Shown here in pieces: positions 1-7,942 of a stretch of 64,000 bases of DNA; positions within the stretch are counted from its first letter, which is position 1, and each line of letters opens with the position of its first letter. The position numbers were made by a program, and so were the translations under genes. The stretch comes from Emticicia sp. BO119 (GTDB lineage Bacteria > Bacteroidota > Bacteroidia > Cytophagales > Spirosomataceae). The DNA lies in NCBI RefSeq assembly GCF_013912375.1, contig NZ_JACETV010000011.1:1-64000 (forward strand), read 5' to 3'. The notes under the pieces are model-generated. The model was not told the origin of the DNA. It ran no database searches and was given only the letters and a program-made list of their open reading frames with translations.

Positions 1-221
1 TATCCATAATCCACAAACTCACCTGAAAGGAGTGCCTCAATCTCTTCTTTAATCGTTTGAATATTATGCCTGCTTCCGTCAGATTTAGCTATATAAGAAC
101 TTGATCTTTTACCTGGTTTGATTCCCTTAGAAATATAGTAATAAGTACTACGCGCCAAGCCCGCTAGCTTTAAAAGACAACTTAAAGGGAAGCCTTCTTC
201 CTGAAAATCTTCCACTACCAT
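1..221 (-). CDS. IS3 transposase orfB, N-terminal part (partial)
   Basis: Reading from the ATG at 221 gives a frame that stays open to the window edge, about 73 residues. It contains the ARSTYYY motif and ends in VDYGY, both typical of the N-terminal helper region of IS3-family DDE transposases; the catalytic core lies to the left, unseen. Relative to orfA the frame is +1, upstream of the ATG it opens just after a TAA inside an A7 run, and the two genes overlap. IS3 elements usually make OrfAB by -1 slippage, so either OrfB starts on its own here or the copy carries an indel. Confidence 0.6.
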   Translation of the reverse strand, partial: MVVEDFQEEGFPLSCLLKLAGLARSTYYYISKGIKPGKRSSSYIAKSDGSRHNIQTIKEEIEALLSGEFVDYG

Positions 222-534
222 CAGCTTCTCTATTTTCGTTGCTGGCTTTTTTTAATAAAGAATCCTTTACCCGAATAGCTAAATCTTTTTCAGCCACTAT
301 AGCCTTTAACTCCCGATTCTCCCTACGAAGTTGCTGAAGCTCTCTCTCAAGTGAGGTCTTGGCTCCCTTTTTAAAGCCTTCCGGTCCTTGTTCTGAATAG
401 ACCTTCTCCCAATTAAGAATGCTTACTGTACTTACTTCATACTCTCGTGAAGCCTTCGTAAGTCCATGTGTCTTCTTGTAATCCAGAATCTCCAGTTTCT
501 GCTCTGGAGTCCATTTCTTCCGATGTTTTGTCAT
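148..534 (-). CDS. IS3 transposase orfA (HTH protein)
   Basis: A small basic protein of about 128 residues when started at MTKHRKKW; a start three codons earlier is also open. It has an N-terminal helix-turn-helix (WTPEQKLEIL through SIL.WEK, about residues 8-55) followed by a leucine-zipper-like helix rich in ELQQLRRENREL, the standard architecture of IS3 OrfA, which binds the element ends. The last 30 or so residues (GSGRFSGRR..) look like out-of-frame read-through over the orfB region rather than protein under selection. This fits a copy with an altered frameshift site or a normally short OrfA whose stop has been lost. Confidence 0.7.
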   Translation of the reverse strand: MTKHRKKWTPEQKLEILDYKKTHGLTKASREYEVSTVSILNWEKVYSEQGPEGFKKGAKTSLERELQQLRRENRELKAIVAEKDLAIRVKDSLLKKASNENREADGSGRFSGRRLPFKLSFKASGLGA

Positions 535-664
535 AGTACACAAAGTTAAGTAGTTAACTTATTTTTGTGTCCAATTTTTAATTACGCTACTACCCATGAA
601 CATACTGTTAAATCTTAGAATAATATTATCTAATCAAATTTTGAAACTTTATACTTTATTAATT

Positions 665-800
665 AAAATATGAAGAGGAGTGTGTAATCTTTTTCAAAAC
701 ATATAATTTGCAAAAGACTAAATTTTCTTTGAGTGAAATTGAAATTTTTACTTCTCTGAGCCAATATGTTTTGAAAAAGATTACATACTACTTTGTATTA
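665..800. repeat. Long inverted repeat, MITE-like
   Basis: Two arms, 684-704 and 764-784, are perfect 21-bp inverted repeats (GTAATCTTTTTCAAAACATA and its complement), separated by a 59-nt AT-rich loop. Outward of each arm the complementarity continues imperfectly for another 10-15 bp. It lies in the gap between the IS end and the export gene and has no coding potential. The arm length, long loop and position suggest a non-autonomous transposable element. A terminator is less likely because there is no GC-rich stem and no T run. Confidence 0.5.
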
Positions 801-912
801 AAAATATCCGGTAGCAATATTATATAAATAAAATAAAAGTCATCAAGCTTTTTAGGACTACATATTTTAACTTTATTACATTCAGAATGTAAATAAATAA
901 TAATTTGAATTG

Positions 913-935
913 GGCTTTTTTGATAATGAAAAGCC
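913..935 (-). terminator. Weak hairpin after the export gene
   Basis: A 7-bp stem, GGCTTTT paired with AAAAGCC, lies 34 nt past the stop of the polysaccharide export gene. There is no T run after it on the minus strand, so termination is only a possibility. Confidence 0.25.
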
Positions 936-968
936 AGAATATTGGAGTCAGATTAATTACTTGAAACT

Positions 969-3305
969 TTACAGTAACCTGACTAGTGTCAATAATACTG
1001 CAGATAAAGAAACAAAGCCTGTTCCAATGGCTATTCTTTCGGCAGGAGACATGCGCATTCTATTTCTTGTTGGAACATAAATAGACATGCCTTGCTGCAC
1101 TTTAGGATAAACTTTAATTCCAAAAAAACTGCGGGTTCTATCTGTACTTCCATTAGCATATTGTACATAAGTCTTTTTAACAAATGCACTGTCGGTAAAA
1201 CCACCAGCTTGAGCAATATATTCGCCAAAAGAAAAATTGGGCTGATAAGCAACTCTTGTAGGATTTAATACCTGACCATTAATACTAACTGTTTGCCTTT
1301 CCTTTGATATCTCTACCCTGTCTCCATTTTCAAGCAATAAATTAGATGCGGTTTTTTTATTTTTTAATGCTTTTTCAAAATCCACGAAGATAAGCTTATC
1401 ATTTCTATATAAACGACTCCCCGCAATGTAGGCTTCTGAGCGAAGACCGCCAGCTCTATCAATCAAATCACTTAATCGCTCTGTCTTGCTTTCAATAATA
1501 TAAGCACCAGGATAATTCACTTCACCTTCAATAAAAACAGTTTGCTGTACTTCGTAATTAGGAAGATTACGAACAAATATTTTATCAAAAGGCATAAGTT
1601 TCAGGCCTCCTTCAGCCGGATTTAAATCTTTAGATATATTGACTTGAATAATTTCTACAGATTTTTCACTCGATTCGTCATTATATTGTCTACGCCCTAC
1701 TTCAATTCTCTTAGAGGTTGCCCCATCACTAAACCCTCCTGCTAACAAAATAACGTCTCTTATTGACATGTTTTCAGCATAAGAATAATTACCAGGATTA
1801 TTGACAGCCCCCTCTATATCGATTTTTCTTTCTTGCCTGATTTCGACAATCGATTTAACGAGTAATTGATCCTGCCTTTTCAAATCTATATCAGGAATTT
1901 CTCCTTTTAATAATTTACTTAAGTCGATAGGAATATACATGAGATCAAGATTATCTTGTTCTCTCACCAAAATAGCTCTGTTGGCATAAGCATCTTCTCT
2001 TAGGCCTTGAGCATTTTCAATTAATTGCTTAACTGTTTTTATTTTATCGCCTAATGCAAACTCACCGGGTCTGAATACCGCACCACGTACTTCTACTTTA
2101 TTTTCAAAGCGATCTAATATAGTACCTACATAAAACTGATCTCCGTTTTTCGTAGCAAAACCAGGTTCAGTCAAAGGGTCAAATGTCAATATTTTCTTTT
2201 CGGTTTTTGTATTTCTATGGACATTAACAGTAGAAGTAAAAGCTTGTTCAGTATAGCCTCCAGCATAATTTAATAAAGTACTAAAATCGTCGTTTTCATT
2301 CAATTCAAATATACCACTTCTTTTTACTTCCCCTTCTATTTTTACTTTTTTCTGAAAGAGTGGTACTAATATCACATCCTGATCAAAAAGAGTTATGTTA
2401 TCTTCAAGCGTTCCTTTTAAAAGGAAGTCATAAATGTCTATTTTTTTTATTAAAGCATTGTTACGGAAAACCTGGATATTCCTAAAAGAACCGTTAATGT
2501 TTGGTCCACCAGATAGATAGAGAGCATTGAATGCTGATGCTAAAGAAGATATAGTATAAGTACCTGGGTTAGTAACTTCTCCTACTAAAGTAACTTTAAT
2601 ACTTCTGACATTCCCAAGTGTAATATCAGCATTTAGTCTACCATCCCTCAAGCCGGCAAAAATAGTTTTTAAGCGTTCTATAATTTTTGCTTTGGCTTGA
2701 TCAATAGTATTACCATTTACATAAATAGGAGCAAGGTTTTCAATTTTTATCGTTCCTTCAGGCGTAACTTTAGCGTCATAATGTTGGTAGGCATAGCCTG
2801 TAATGTCAATTTTAATTTCATCGTCAGGACCTAAAATATAACCTTTTGGAGTCGGGAGTCGGAGGTTCGGCTCAAAAGTTAAATTCTTATTATTAAATAA
2901 CTGGCTTCCAAATGTCTCTAATTTTTTGCCAACCTCTTGTTTATCCGATACGGCAACAGAGGTTCTCTGTGCTACTTCACCAATTTGTTCACGGGTAACA
3001 TTTTCGAGTTTAGCGGTACCTGGAGCATTTGCTTTTACTTCTGATGTGCCAGTTTTTAATCGATTAATTCTTTCTCTTACTTTGGCAATATCTTGTGCTG
3101 AATAACCATTGGCTAAAGCAGCGGCTTCAATCTGGGCTTCACTAAGCCCTCTTGACTCGGCCTCTTTTAAAAAAGTCTCAATTTGTTTATCCGATAAATT
3201 ATCAACACTTGAAGGAAGATTAGTTGGAGTCTGTGAATAGGCTGCTTCAAAAAAACCAAGCACTAATAATATGATAACTTTATAAAAAAATTTAGAGGAG
3301 GTCAT
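969..3305 (-). CDS. Outer-membrane polysaccharide export protein (Wza/OPX family, six SLBB repeats)
   Basis: A 778-residue secreted protein. Residues 1-24 form a signal peptide ending in AYSQ. About residues 30-85 are a charged helical segment. The Poly_export domain begins near 150 (GYILGPDDEIKIDITGYA). It is followed by six SLBB-type units recognisable by the (E)GEV..PG.Y pattern and an AGG ending, and a C-terminal hydrophobic helix (GTGFVSLSAVLLTLVRLL) that could cross the outer membrane. OPX proteins form the exit channel for capsule or exopolysaccharide and work with a PCP/Wzc-type inner-membrane partner, which is not in the window. It is larger than E. coli Wza (about 380 aa), as is common in Bacteroidota. 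It is downstream of the pse/rmlA genes but has its own promoter. Confidence 0.88.
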   Translation of the reverse strand: MTSSKFFYKVIILLVLGFFEAAYSQTPTNLPSSVDNLSDKQIETFLKEAESRGLSEAQIEAAALANGYSAQDIAKVRERINRLKTGTSEVKANAPGTAKLENVTREQIGEVAQRTSVAVSDKQEVGKKLETFGSQLFNNKNLTFEPNLRLPTPKGYILGPDDEIKIDITGYAYQHYDAKVTPEGTIKIENLAPIYVNGNTIDQAKAKIIERLKTIFAGLRDGRLNADITLGNVRSIKVTLVGEVTNPGTYTISSLASAFNALYLSGGPNINGSFRNIQVFRNNALIKKIDIYDFLLKGTLEDNITLFDQDVILVPLFQKKVKIEGEVKRSGIFELNENDDFSTLLNYAGGYTEQAFTSTVNVHRNTKTEKKILTFDPLTEPGFATKNGDQFYVGTILDRFENKVEVRGAVFRPGEFALGDKIKTVKQLIENAQGLREDAYANRAILVREQDNLDLMYIPIDLSKLLKGEIPDIDLKRQDQLLVKSIVEIRQERKIDIEGAVNNPGNYSYAENMSIRDVILLAGGFSDGATSKRIEVGRRQYNDESSEKSVEIIQVNISKDLNPAEGGLKLMPFDKIFVRNLPNYEVQQTVFIEGEVNYPGAYIIESKTERLSDLIDRAGGLRSEAYIAGSRLYRNDKLIFVDFEKALKNKKTASNLLLENGDRVEISKERQTVSINGQVLNPTRVAYQPNFSFGEYIAQAGGFTDSAFVKKTYVQYANGSTDRTRSFFGIKVYPKVQQGMSIYVPTRNRMRMSPAERIAIGTGFVSLSAVLLTLVRLL

Positions 3306-3341
3306 GACTAAGTTTTAAAACACTATTTGAACAAACGTCTG

Positions 3342-3373
3342 CAAATTTAATTAAATCTTATTAAAGAGACAAA
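3342..3373 (-). promoter_or_regulatory. Candidate sigma promoter of the export gene
   Basis: Reading the minus strand, TTTG (3370-3373), 20 bp and TAAATTTG (3342-3349) match the Bacteroidota primary-sigma consensus TTTG / TAnnTTTG. The -7 box ends about 37 nt before the ATG at 3305. This suggests the export gene is transcribed independently of rmlA. Confidence 0.6.
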
Positions 3374-3412
3374 TCGAAATCTAAGTTTCGACAAACGAAA
3401 AGGCTTATAGTT

Positions 3413-4270
3413 TTAGATAAGATTTAAAAGATATTGACCATAGCCACTTTTCACCAGAGGTTCTGCAATTTTTCCTAATTGCTTATCATCGATAAAACCC
3501 ATTCTATACGCTACTTCTTCAATGCAACCTATTTTAAGTCCTTGCCGTTCTTCTATGACCTGCACAAATTGAGCGGCTTGCATCAATGAAGCAAAAGTGC
3601 CGGTATCCAACCAGGCAGTACCTCTGTTCATGATTCCTACACGAAGTTTACCATTTTCAAGATACTGTCGGTTAATATCAGTTATTTCTAACTCACCCCG
3701 AGGGGATGGCTGAATGTTTTTAGCAATTTCTACTACATCATTATCATAAAAATATAATCCCGGAACGGCAAAATTAGATTTAGGATTTTTAGGTTTCTCT
3801 TCAATTGAAATCACTTTCTTATTTTCATCAAATTCTACCACTCCATATCTTTCGGGGTCGTGAACCTGATAGGCAAATACGATGCCCCCGTCGGGATTTG
3901 TACTATTTTGAAGCAATTTACTTAGCCCACTTCCGTAAAAAATATTATCACCTAAAACTAATGCTACTCTATCATTCCCAATGAAATCTGCTCCGATAAT
4001 AAAGGCTTGGGCTAAACCATCAGGGCTGGGTTGTTCGGCATATGTAAACTCACAACCTATTCTACTGCCATCTCCTAAAAGTTTTTTGAAATGAGGTAAA
4101 TCATGGGGAGTCGATATAATCAACACTTCTTTAATCCCGGCCAGCATTAAGATAGAAAGCGGATAATAAATCATTGGTTTATCATACACAGGCATCAGTT
4201 GTTTACTAACAGCAAGGGTAAGTGGGTGCAAACGAGTACCAGAGCCTCCAGCAAGAATAATTCCTTTCAT
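3413..4270 (-). CDS. rfbA: Glucose-1-phosphate thymidylyltransferase RmlA
   Basis: 285 residues, the normal RmlA length. It makes dTDP-glucose from glucose-1-phosphate and dTTP, the first step towards dTDP-rhamnose and other 6-deoxysugars. The nucleotidyltransferase signature is at the N-terminus ([13 protein letters not shown], then [16 protein letters not shown]), with VLGDNIFYG near residue 105, EEKPKNPKS near 158 and the LDTGTFASL motif near 222. The partner genes rmlB, rmlC and rmlD are absent here, so the product must be used by enzymes encoded elsewhere. It lies about 290 bp after pseI, a gap in which I see no gene, and its own promoter was not identified. Confidence 0.93.
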   Translation of the reverse strand: MKGIILAGGSGTRLHPLTLAVSKQLMPVYDKPMIYYPLSILMLAGIKEVLIISTPHDLPHFKKLLGDGSRIGCEFTYAEQPSPDGLAQAFIIGADFIGNDRVALVLGDNIFYGSGLSKLLQNSTNPDGGIVFAYQVHDPERYGVVEFDENKKVISIEEKPKNPKSNFAVPGLYFYDNDVVEIAKNIQPSPRGELEITDINRQYLENGKLRVGIMNRGTAWLDTGTFASLMQAAQFVQVIEERQGLKIGCIEEVAYRMGFIDDKQLGKIAEPLVKSGYGQYLLNLI

Positions 4271-4563
4271 TATATTAAAAAAGAAAACGAAGTAATAAAT
4301 ATTTTAATGGCAAATATTGAATAATCGACATAATCATATAGAGTTAGCGACTAAACTATACTCTTCATATAAAAAGTATTTCAATAAAAATCGTGTTTTT
4401 TTATGCAAGTTATATCATTTACCCTGAATGTTGTAACAAATACTAATAAAATTTACAAATTCTTTATCTATCGGCAAATTGTACTATTTTAATAAACGGA
4501 AAATGGAGAAAAGCAAATACTTTTCAAACATATCCCATTAATTTATAGATCCTATATCCTTAC

Positions 4564-5601
4564 TTAAAAGAATTGGTTTAATGGTGTGCCTTCTTTTAAA
4601 TCTATATTGGTTATTTTCCCTAATAAATCTTCATAGTATTTAGGAGGCATACCATCGCCTGGGCGTATTACCCGTATATTTTCTTCTGTAAAAGTTTCAC
4701 CTGCTTTTATATCTTTCACCACATAAACAGAACGTTTGAATAAAAGACTTTTTTTCTCAGACTCCTGTACACCATACTGAACCTGACCCAGTGATTGCCA
4801 TGCACGCTCAGTCTCAATCACTAATGATTTAAGTTCATCTGGCTCTAAAGAAAAAGCTGAATCTACACCACCTTCTGCCCGGCTCAGACAAAAATGTTTC
4901 TCTATTACGGTAGCTCCTAAAGTAACTGCCGCACATGGCACACCAATACCCATAGTATGGTCACTTAATCCGATTTCGCATTGGAATAACTCCCGCATAT
5001 GGGGAATGGTGCGAACATTTGAATTTTCAGGGCTTGCCGGATAATTGCTTGTGCATTTTAACAAGACTAAATCTTTGCAACCATTTTCTCTTAACACGCT
5101 TACTGCCTCATCTAAATTCGCCAATGTGCTCGCTCCTGTAGATATAATAACAGGTTTGCCCGTTTTAGCAACTTTCTTTAATAGAGGAAAGTGGTTATTT
5201 TCAAAAGAAGCTATTTTATGTGCAGGCGTACCCAGACTTTCCAGAAAATCTACTGCTGTATCATCAAAAGGAGTAGAAAAACAAATAATGTTATTATCCG
5301 CAGCACATTTGAACATGGCTTCATGCCATTCCCAGGGGGTATGTGCTTCCTGATATAATTCATAAAGGTTTCTGTTTTTCCATAAAGAGGTATTATCTTT
5401 TATATCAAAAAGACCTCCTCGTTGATTGATAGTGATGGTATCGGCCGTATAGGTTTGTAATTTAAGGGCATCCGCGCCACATTTAGCAGCTGTTTCAATA
5501 ATTTTTAAAGCCCTTTCCAATGAGTGATTATGATTACCACTCATTTCGGCTATAATAAAAGGTTTATGATTGAGCCCTATCTGATAATTCCCTATCTTCA
5601 T
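4564..5601 (-). CDS. pseI: Pseudaminic acid synthase PseI
   Basis: A NeuB-family synthase of 345 residues that condenses the 6-deoxy-AltdiNAc sugar with phosphoenolpyruvate to give pseudaminic acid. The N-terminus IAEMSGNHNHSLERAL and GADALKLQTYTADTIT are PseI-type; sialic and legionaminic synthases differ in this stretch. The TIM barrel covers about residues 1-275, with STGAS near 155, KCTSNYP near 182 and the metal-ligand region SDHTMGIGVP near 218. A C-terminal SAF (antifreeze-like) domain follows (VYVVKDIKAGE from about 291). The start ATG overlaps the stop of the preceding acetyltransferase by 4 nt, so translation is coupled. The family assignment is firm; the exact nonulosonate is inferred from the pse context. 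Confidence 0.92.
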   Translation of the reverse strand: MKIGNYQIGLNHKPFIIAEMSGNHNHSLERALKIIETAAKCGADALKLQTYTADTITINQRGGLFDIKDNTSLWKNRNLYELYQEAHTPWEWHEAMFKCAADNNIICFSTPFDDTAVDFLESLGTPAHKIASFENNHFPLLKKVAKTGKPVIISTGASTLANLDEAVSVLRENGCKDLVLLKCTSNYPASPENSNVRTIPHMRELFQCEIGLSDHTMGIGVPCAAVTLGATVIEKHFCLSRAEGGVDSAFSLEPDELKSLVIETERAWQSLGQVQYGVQESEKKSLLFKRSVYVVKDIKAGETFTEENIRVIRPGDGMPPKYYEDLLGKITNIDLKEGTPLNQFF

Positions 5602-6617
5602 TGATTATGTTTTGTATATAATACTGATGCTATCCCTTGATAGTCTAAACTTTTTTCAAAAGAAAAGCCTGCTTTAGTAAAAGCATTAACAGAGCCTATA
5701 TTCTCAGTTTTTATAAAGGCTTGTATGGTATAATCAGGTTTTTCTTTAAAAAACCAGGTAGAAGCTAAGGATAGTATTTTACCTGCTAAGCCTTTCCCTC
5801 TAAAGTTTTTATCCAAGGATACTCCTATAACACTAATTTTTTGTTCTTCGTTGCTTTCAAACCTTACTTGTCCAATAGGTACTTGTTGTGCATCTTCAAA
5901 AACAAGCATCAGGCAATTCGGGTCGGCTATTTTTTTCTGAAACCATTGCTCATGATTCTCTAAGGCAATAAACCCACTATTAAATGATTGTTTTCTTACT
6001 TCCTCGTCGTTAGTCCACTCAAAATACAGCATCAAATCATCTTCTCTGGCTTCTCTGATATTAATAGGATTGAATTTTGCATGAAAGAAAACATCTTTAA
6101 ATTTACCTTCAAACAAACAATGATTGTGAAGCATGGCTTCTTGTTGATAATTGTTATTTTGAAGGATTGGATATAAGTGGGGTCTTAAATTAAAAGAGTA
6201 AGTATAGATTTTGTGCAGATTCAGCTCTTCAAAGGCAACTTTTTCTATGAGACTCAGGTAGGTTGTCCAATGAAATTCAAAGAAATCCTTTTCAAGCGCA
6301 GTATTAATAATGAATGAAATCTCTGCGTTTTTGTCAACCCAGTTGATATGAACGAGACCACCATAGCCGATACAAATATCGTTTTCGAGGTAAGAGAAAA
6401 GTATCTGTGTTGGTTTTGTTTGCTCGAATAAATTTGCGACTACATTACTGAAATACCATTCCTGTTTTTCGGTTGTAAGAGGTTCATTCTGACGTAAATG
6501 ATAGATTTGTTCATTACGCCATTGCATAATTGCATACTTGTCTTCATCGCGTAGAGGAACAATGCTATATTTATCCGAACTGAATATTTGTGTGTGTAAA
6601 CAGGGGTATTTTCTCAT
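5598..6617 (-). CDS. Tandem GNAT acetyltransferase, probable PseH function
   Basis: 339 residues made of two GNAT domains. The N-terminal unit (about 15-170) has WRNEQIYHLRQNEPLT and ends in a segment (ELNLHKIYTYSFNLRPHLYP) seen in free-standing acetyltransferases of pse clusters. The C-terminal unit (about 178-335) has the FEWTNDEEVRKQSFNSG entry and the acetyl-CoA loop NFRGKGLAGKIL. It resembles the GNAT domain that many Bacteroidota carry fused behind PseG. The expected role is N-4 acetylation of the UDP-linked amino sugar made by PseC. No PseG glycosyltransferase-like hydrolase part is present. Its ATG overlaps the pseF stop, and its stop overlaps the pseI start. It may be a fusion left after loss of a PseG segment; that is inference. 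Confidence 0.75.
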   Translation of the reverse strand: MRKYPCLHTQIFSSDKYSIVPLRDEDKYAIMQWRNEQIYHLRQNEPLTTEKQEWYFSNVVANLFEQTKPTQILFSYLENDICIGYGGLVHINWVDKNAEISFIINTALEKDFFEFHWTTYLSLIEKVAFEELNLHKIYTYSFNLRPHLYPILQNNNYQQEAMLHNHCLFEGKFKDVFFHAKFNPINIREAREDDLMLYFEWTNDEEVRKQSFNSGFIALENHEQWFQKKIADPNCLMLVFEDAQQVPIGQVRFESNEEQKISVIGVSLDKNFRGKGLAGKILSLASTWFFKEKPDYTIQAFIKTENIGSVNAFTKAGFSFEKSLDYQGIASVLYTKHNQ

Positions 6618-7300
6618 GGATTCATTAATCTAAATTTCAGTTCAGCCAGTTTCCAGTCAGTTTCGTTATCAATATCCTGCGCTTCTAATTCACTGATTTC
6701 TATTCCTCCCGAATTGGCTGTCAGTAATTGTTTGGTTTGCAGGAATGTATAGATGTTAAAAAAGTAGAATTGCCCCACATCATGAAAAGTCTTGGGTAAA
6801 TCCTGTGACCGGGTTAGTGCATGATTGGGTTCTACCCACCTGATCTTATCATTCTCTTTATAGAAAGCTCTTTGAATGGGAAAAGAAAAAGACTGTATAG
6901 GTAAAACCGTATCAAAGTTCTTGTCAACTAATAACTGAGAGGCATCTTTCAATTTCTGTGCTGTAACAAACGGCGCAGTAGGGTAGATGCAACAACCATA
7001 TTGGAAATTTTTATTTAGTAGGGTATAATTGTCTAAAACCTCATGCAAGACAGATGCTGTTGTGGCGAAATCATTCGAGTTATCTGCCGACCGAAAGAAA
7101 GGTACACTTGCACCATATTGCGTACTTAACTCTGCTATTTCTCCGTCGTCAGTTGACACCATTACCTCATCAAACAATTGGCTATCAAGTGCGGCTTTGA
7201 TTGAATAAGCAATGATGGGTTGCCCGCAAAAATCTTTGATATTTTTTCGGGGAATCCGCTTGCTGCCTCCACGTGCCGGAATGATAGCTATTTTGCTCAT
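6614..7300 (-). CDS. pseF: Pseudaminic acid cytidylyltransferase PseF
   Basis: A 228-residue CMP-sugar synthetase that activates pseudaminic acid with CTP before transfer to a glycan. The nucleotide-binding signature IPARGGSKRIPRKNIKDF is at residues 7-24, followed by PIIAYSIKAALDS, STDDGEIAELS and YPTAPFVTAQKL. The short length and the HDVGQFYFFN motif near 175 match the PseF branch better than NeuA. It begins 7 nt after the methylase stop and overlaps the acetyltransferase by 4 nt (ATGA), so it belongs to the same operon. Confidence 0.92.
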   Translation of the reverse strand: MSKIAIIPARGGSKRIPRKNIKDFCGQPIIAYSIKAALDSQLFDEVMVSTDDGEIAELSTQYGASVPFFRSADNSNDFATTASVLHEVLDNYTLLNKNFQYGCCIYPTAPFVTAQKLKDASQLLVDKNFDTVLPIQSFSFPIQRAFYKENDKIRWVEPNHALTRSQDLPKTFHDVGQFYFFNIYTFLQTKQLLTANSGGIEISELEAQDIDNETDWKLAELKFRLMNP

Positions 7301-7307
7301 AGTTAAA

Positions 7308-7940
7308 CTACCCGATTTTTTGCATTAAAAACCATGTAATGTCATCCTGTGAGAATGCCGGGTCTCTTTTATAGACAAAGCCGTAATCGATTAGCTTTAA
7401 GCCAGGATATTTCTCCAATATTTCTCCGGCAAAATCACGTTTGAATAACCGGTCGCTATGCCCTCTGTAGTTGATAGTAACCGGAGAAGGATTATAATAT
7501 TCACAAACCAATATATACTTACTGGAAGCGTCATACAATTTCTGATAAATAAGAGGCAGCATATCAGGATTTATATGAATCAGCACGCCCTTTATTAAAG
7601 ATACTTCAAATTTCTCGGCACTTTCATAATCAAAAATAGAACCATGAAAGACATTGTCTTCACCTATTATATTGCCTAATTCCTTGGCCGCTTCCGCATT
7701 GATTTCAATACCACCTAACTTAATTTCAGGAAAAAGTGCTTTAATAGCCTTTAGATTCATGCCAATATTAGCCCCAAACTCTATTAATGATTGCGGTCTT
7801 CCGGCTTGATTTAGAGCTTTAACAAAGAAATTGAGGTTAGAAGCAAGGTATTCAGCACTTTGATTACGATTGATGTATTCATTGCCAAAATCTCCTGCCC
7901 AGAACTCCTCTTGCGGTGTGCTATATTTTTTCTCTTCCAA
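7308..7940 (-). CDS. Pseudaminic acid biosynthesis-associated methyltransferase
   Basis: 210 residues of a class I SAM-dependent methyltransferase. Motif I is FGANIGMNLKAIKALFP (about 56-72), with GGIEINAEAAKELG after it and the unusual GVLIHINPDMLP near 115. The opening EEFWAGDFGNEY and the C-terminal stretch with RDPAFSQDDITWFL match the family of small methylases that travel with pse genes; their exact substrate is not known to me. The start is a TTG only 2 nt after the pseC stop. No ATG fits as well, because the family's conserved region starts about 11 residues in. It sits between pseC and pseF in the operon. Confidence 0.8.
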   Translation of the reverse strand: MEEKKYSTPQEEFWAGDFGNEYINRNQSAEYLASNLNFFVKALNQAGRPQSLIEFGANIGMNLKAIKALFPEIKLGGIEINAEAAKELGNIIGEDNVFHGSIFDYESAEKFEVSLIKGVLIHINPDMLPLIYQKLYDASSKYILVCEYYNPSPVTINYRGHSDRLFKRDFAGEILEKYPGLKLIDYGFVYKRDPAFSQDDITWFLMQKIG

Positions 7941-7942
7941 GG

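Larger units (their letters stand above)
1..573 (-). mobile_element. IS3-family insertion sequence, partial (runs off the left edge)
   Basis: This is one end of an IS3-type element. It carries an orfA-like gene and the start of an orfB in another frame, both on the minus strand. The probable terminal inverted repeat begins with TGGACACAAAA (read on the minus strand from about 573). This boundary is a guess from the TGGACAC-like end; the partner repeat lies outside the window, so the target duplication cannot be checked. The copy sits directly beside a polysaccharide export gene, a usual place for insertions. Confidence 0.75.

Noticed and set aside
684-784. The 21-bp inverted repeat as a rho-independent terminator
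   Set aside because: The loop is 59 nt, the stem is AT-rich and no T run follows; a mobile-element remnant explains it better.
4564-5601. PseI as a NeuB-type sialic acid or legionaminic acid synthase
   Set aside because: The N-terminal motif and the presence of PseB, PseC and PseF point to pseudaminic acid; no NeuC/LegG-type gene is present.
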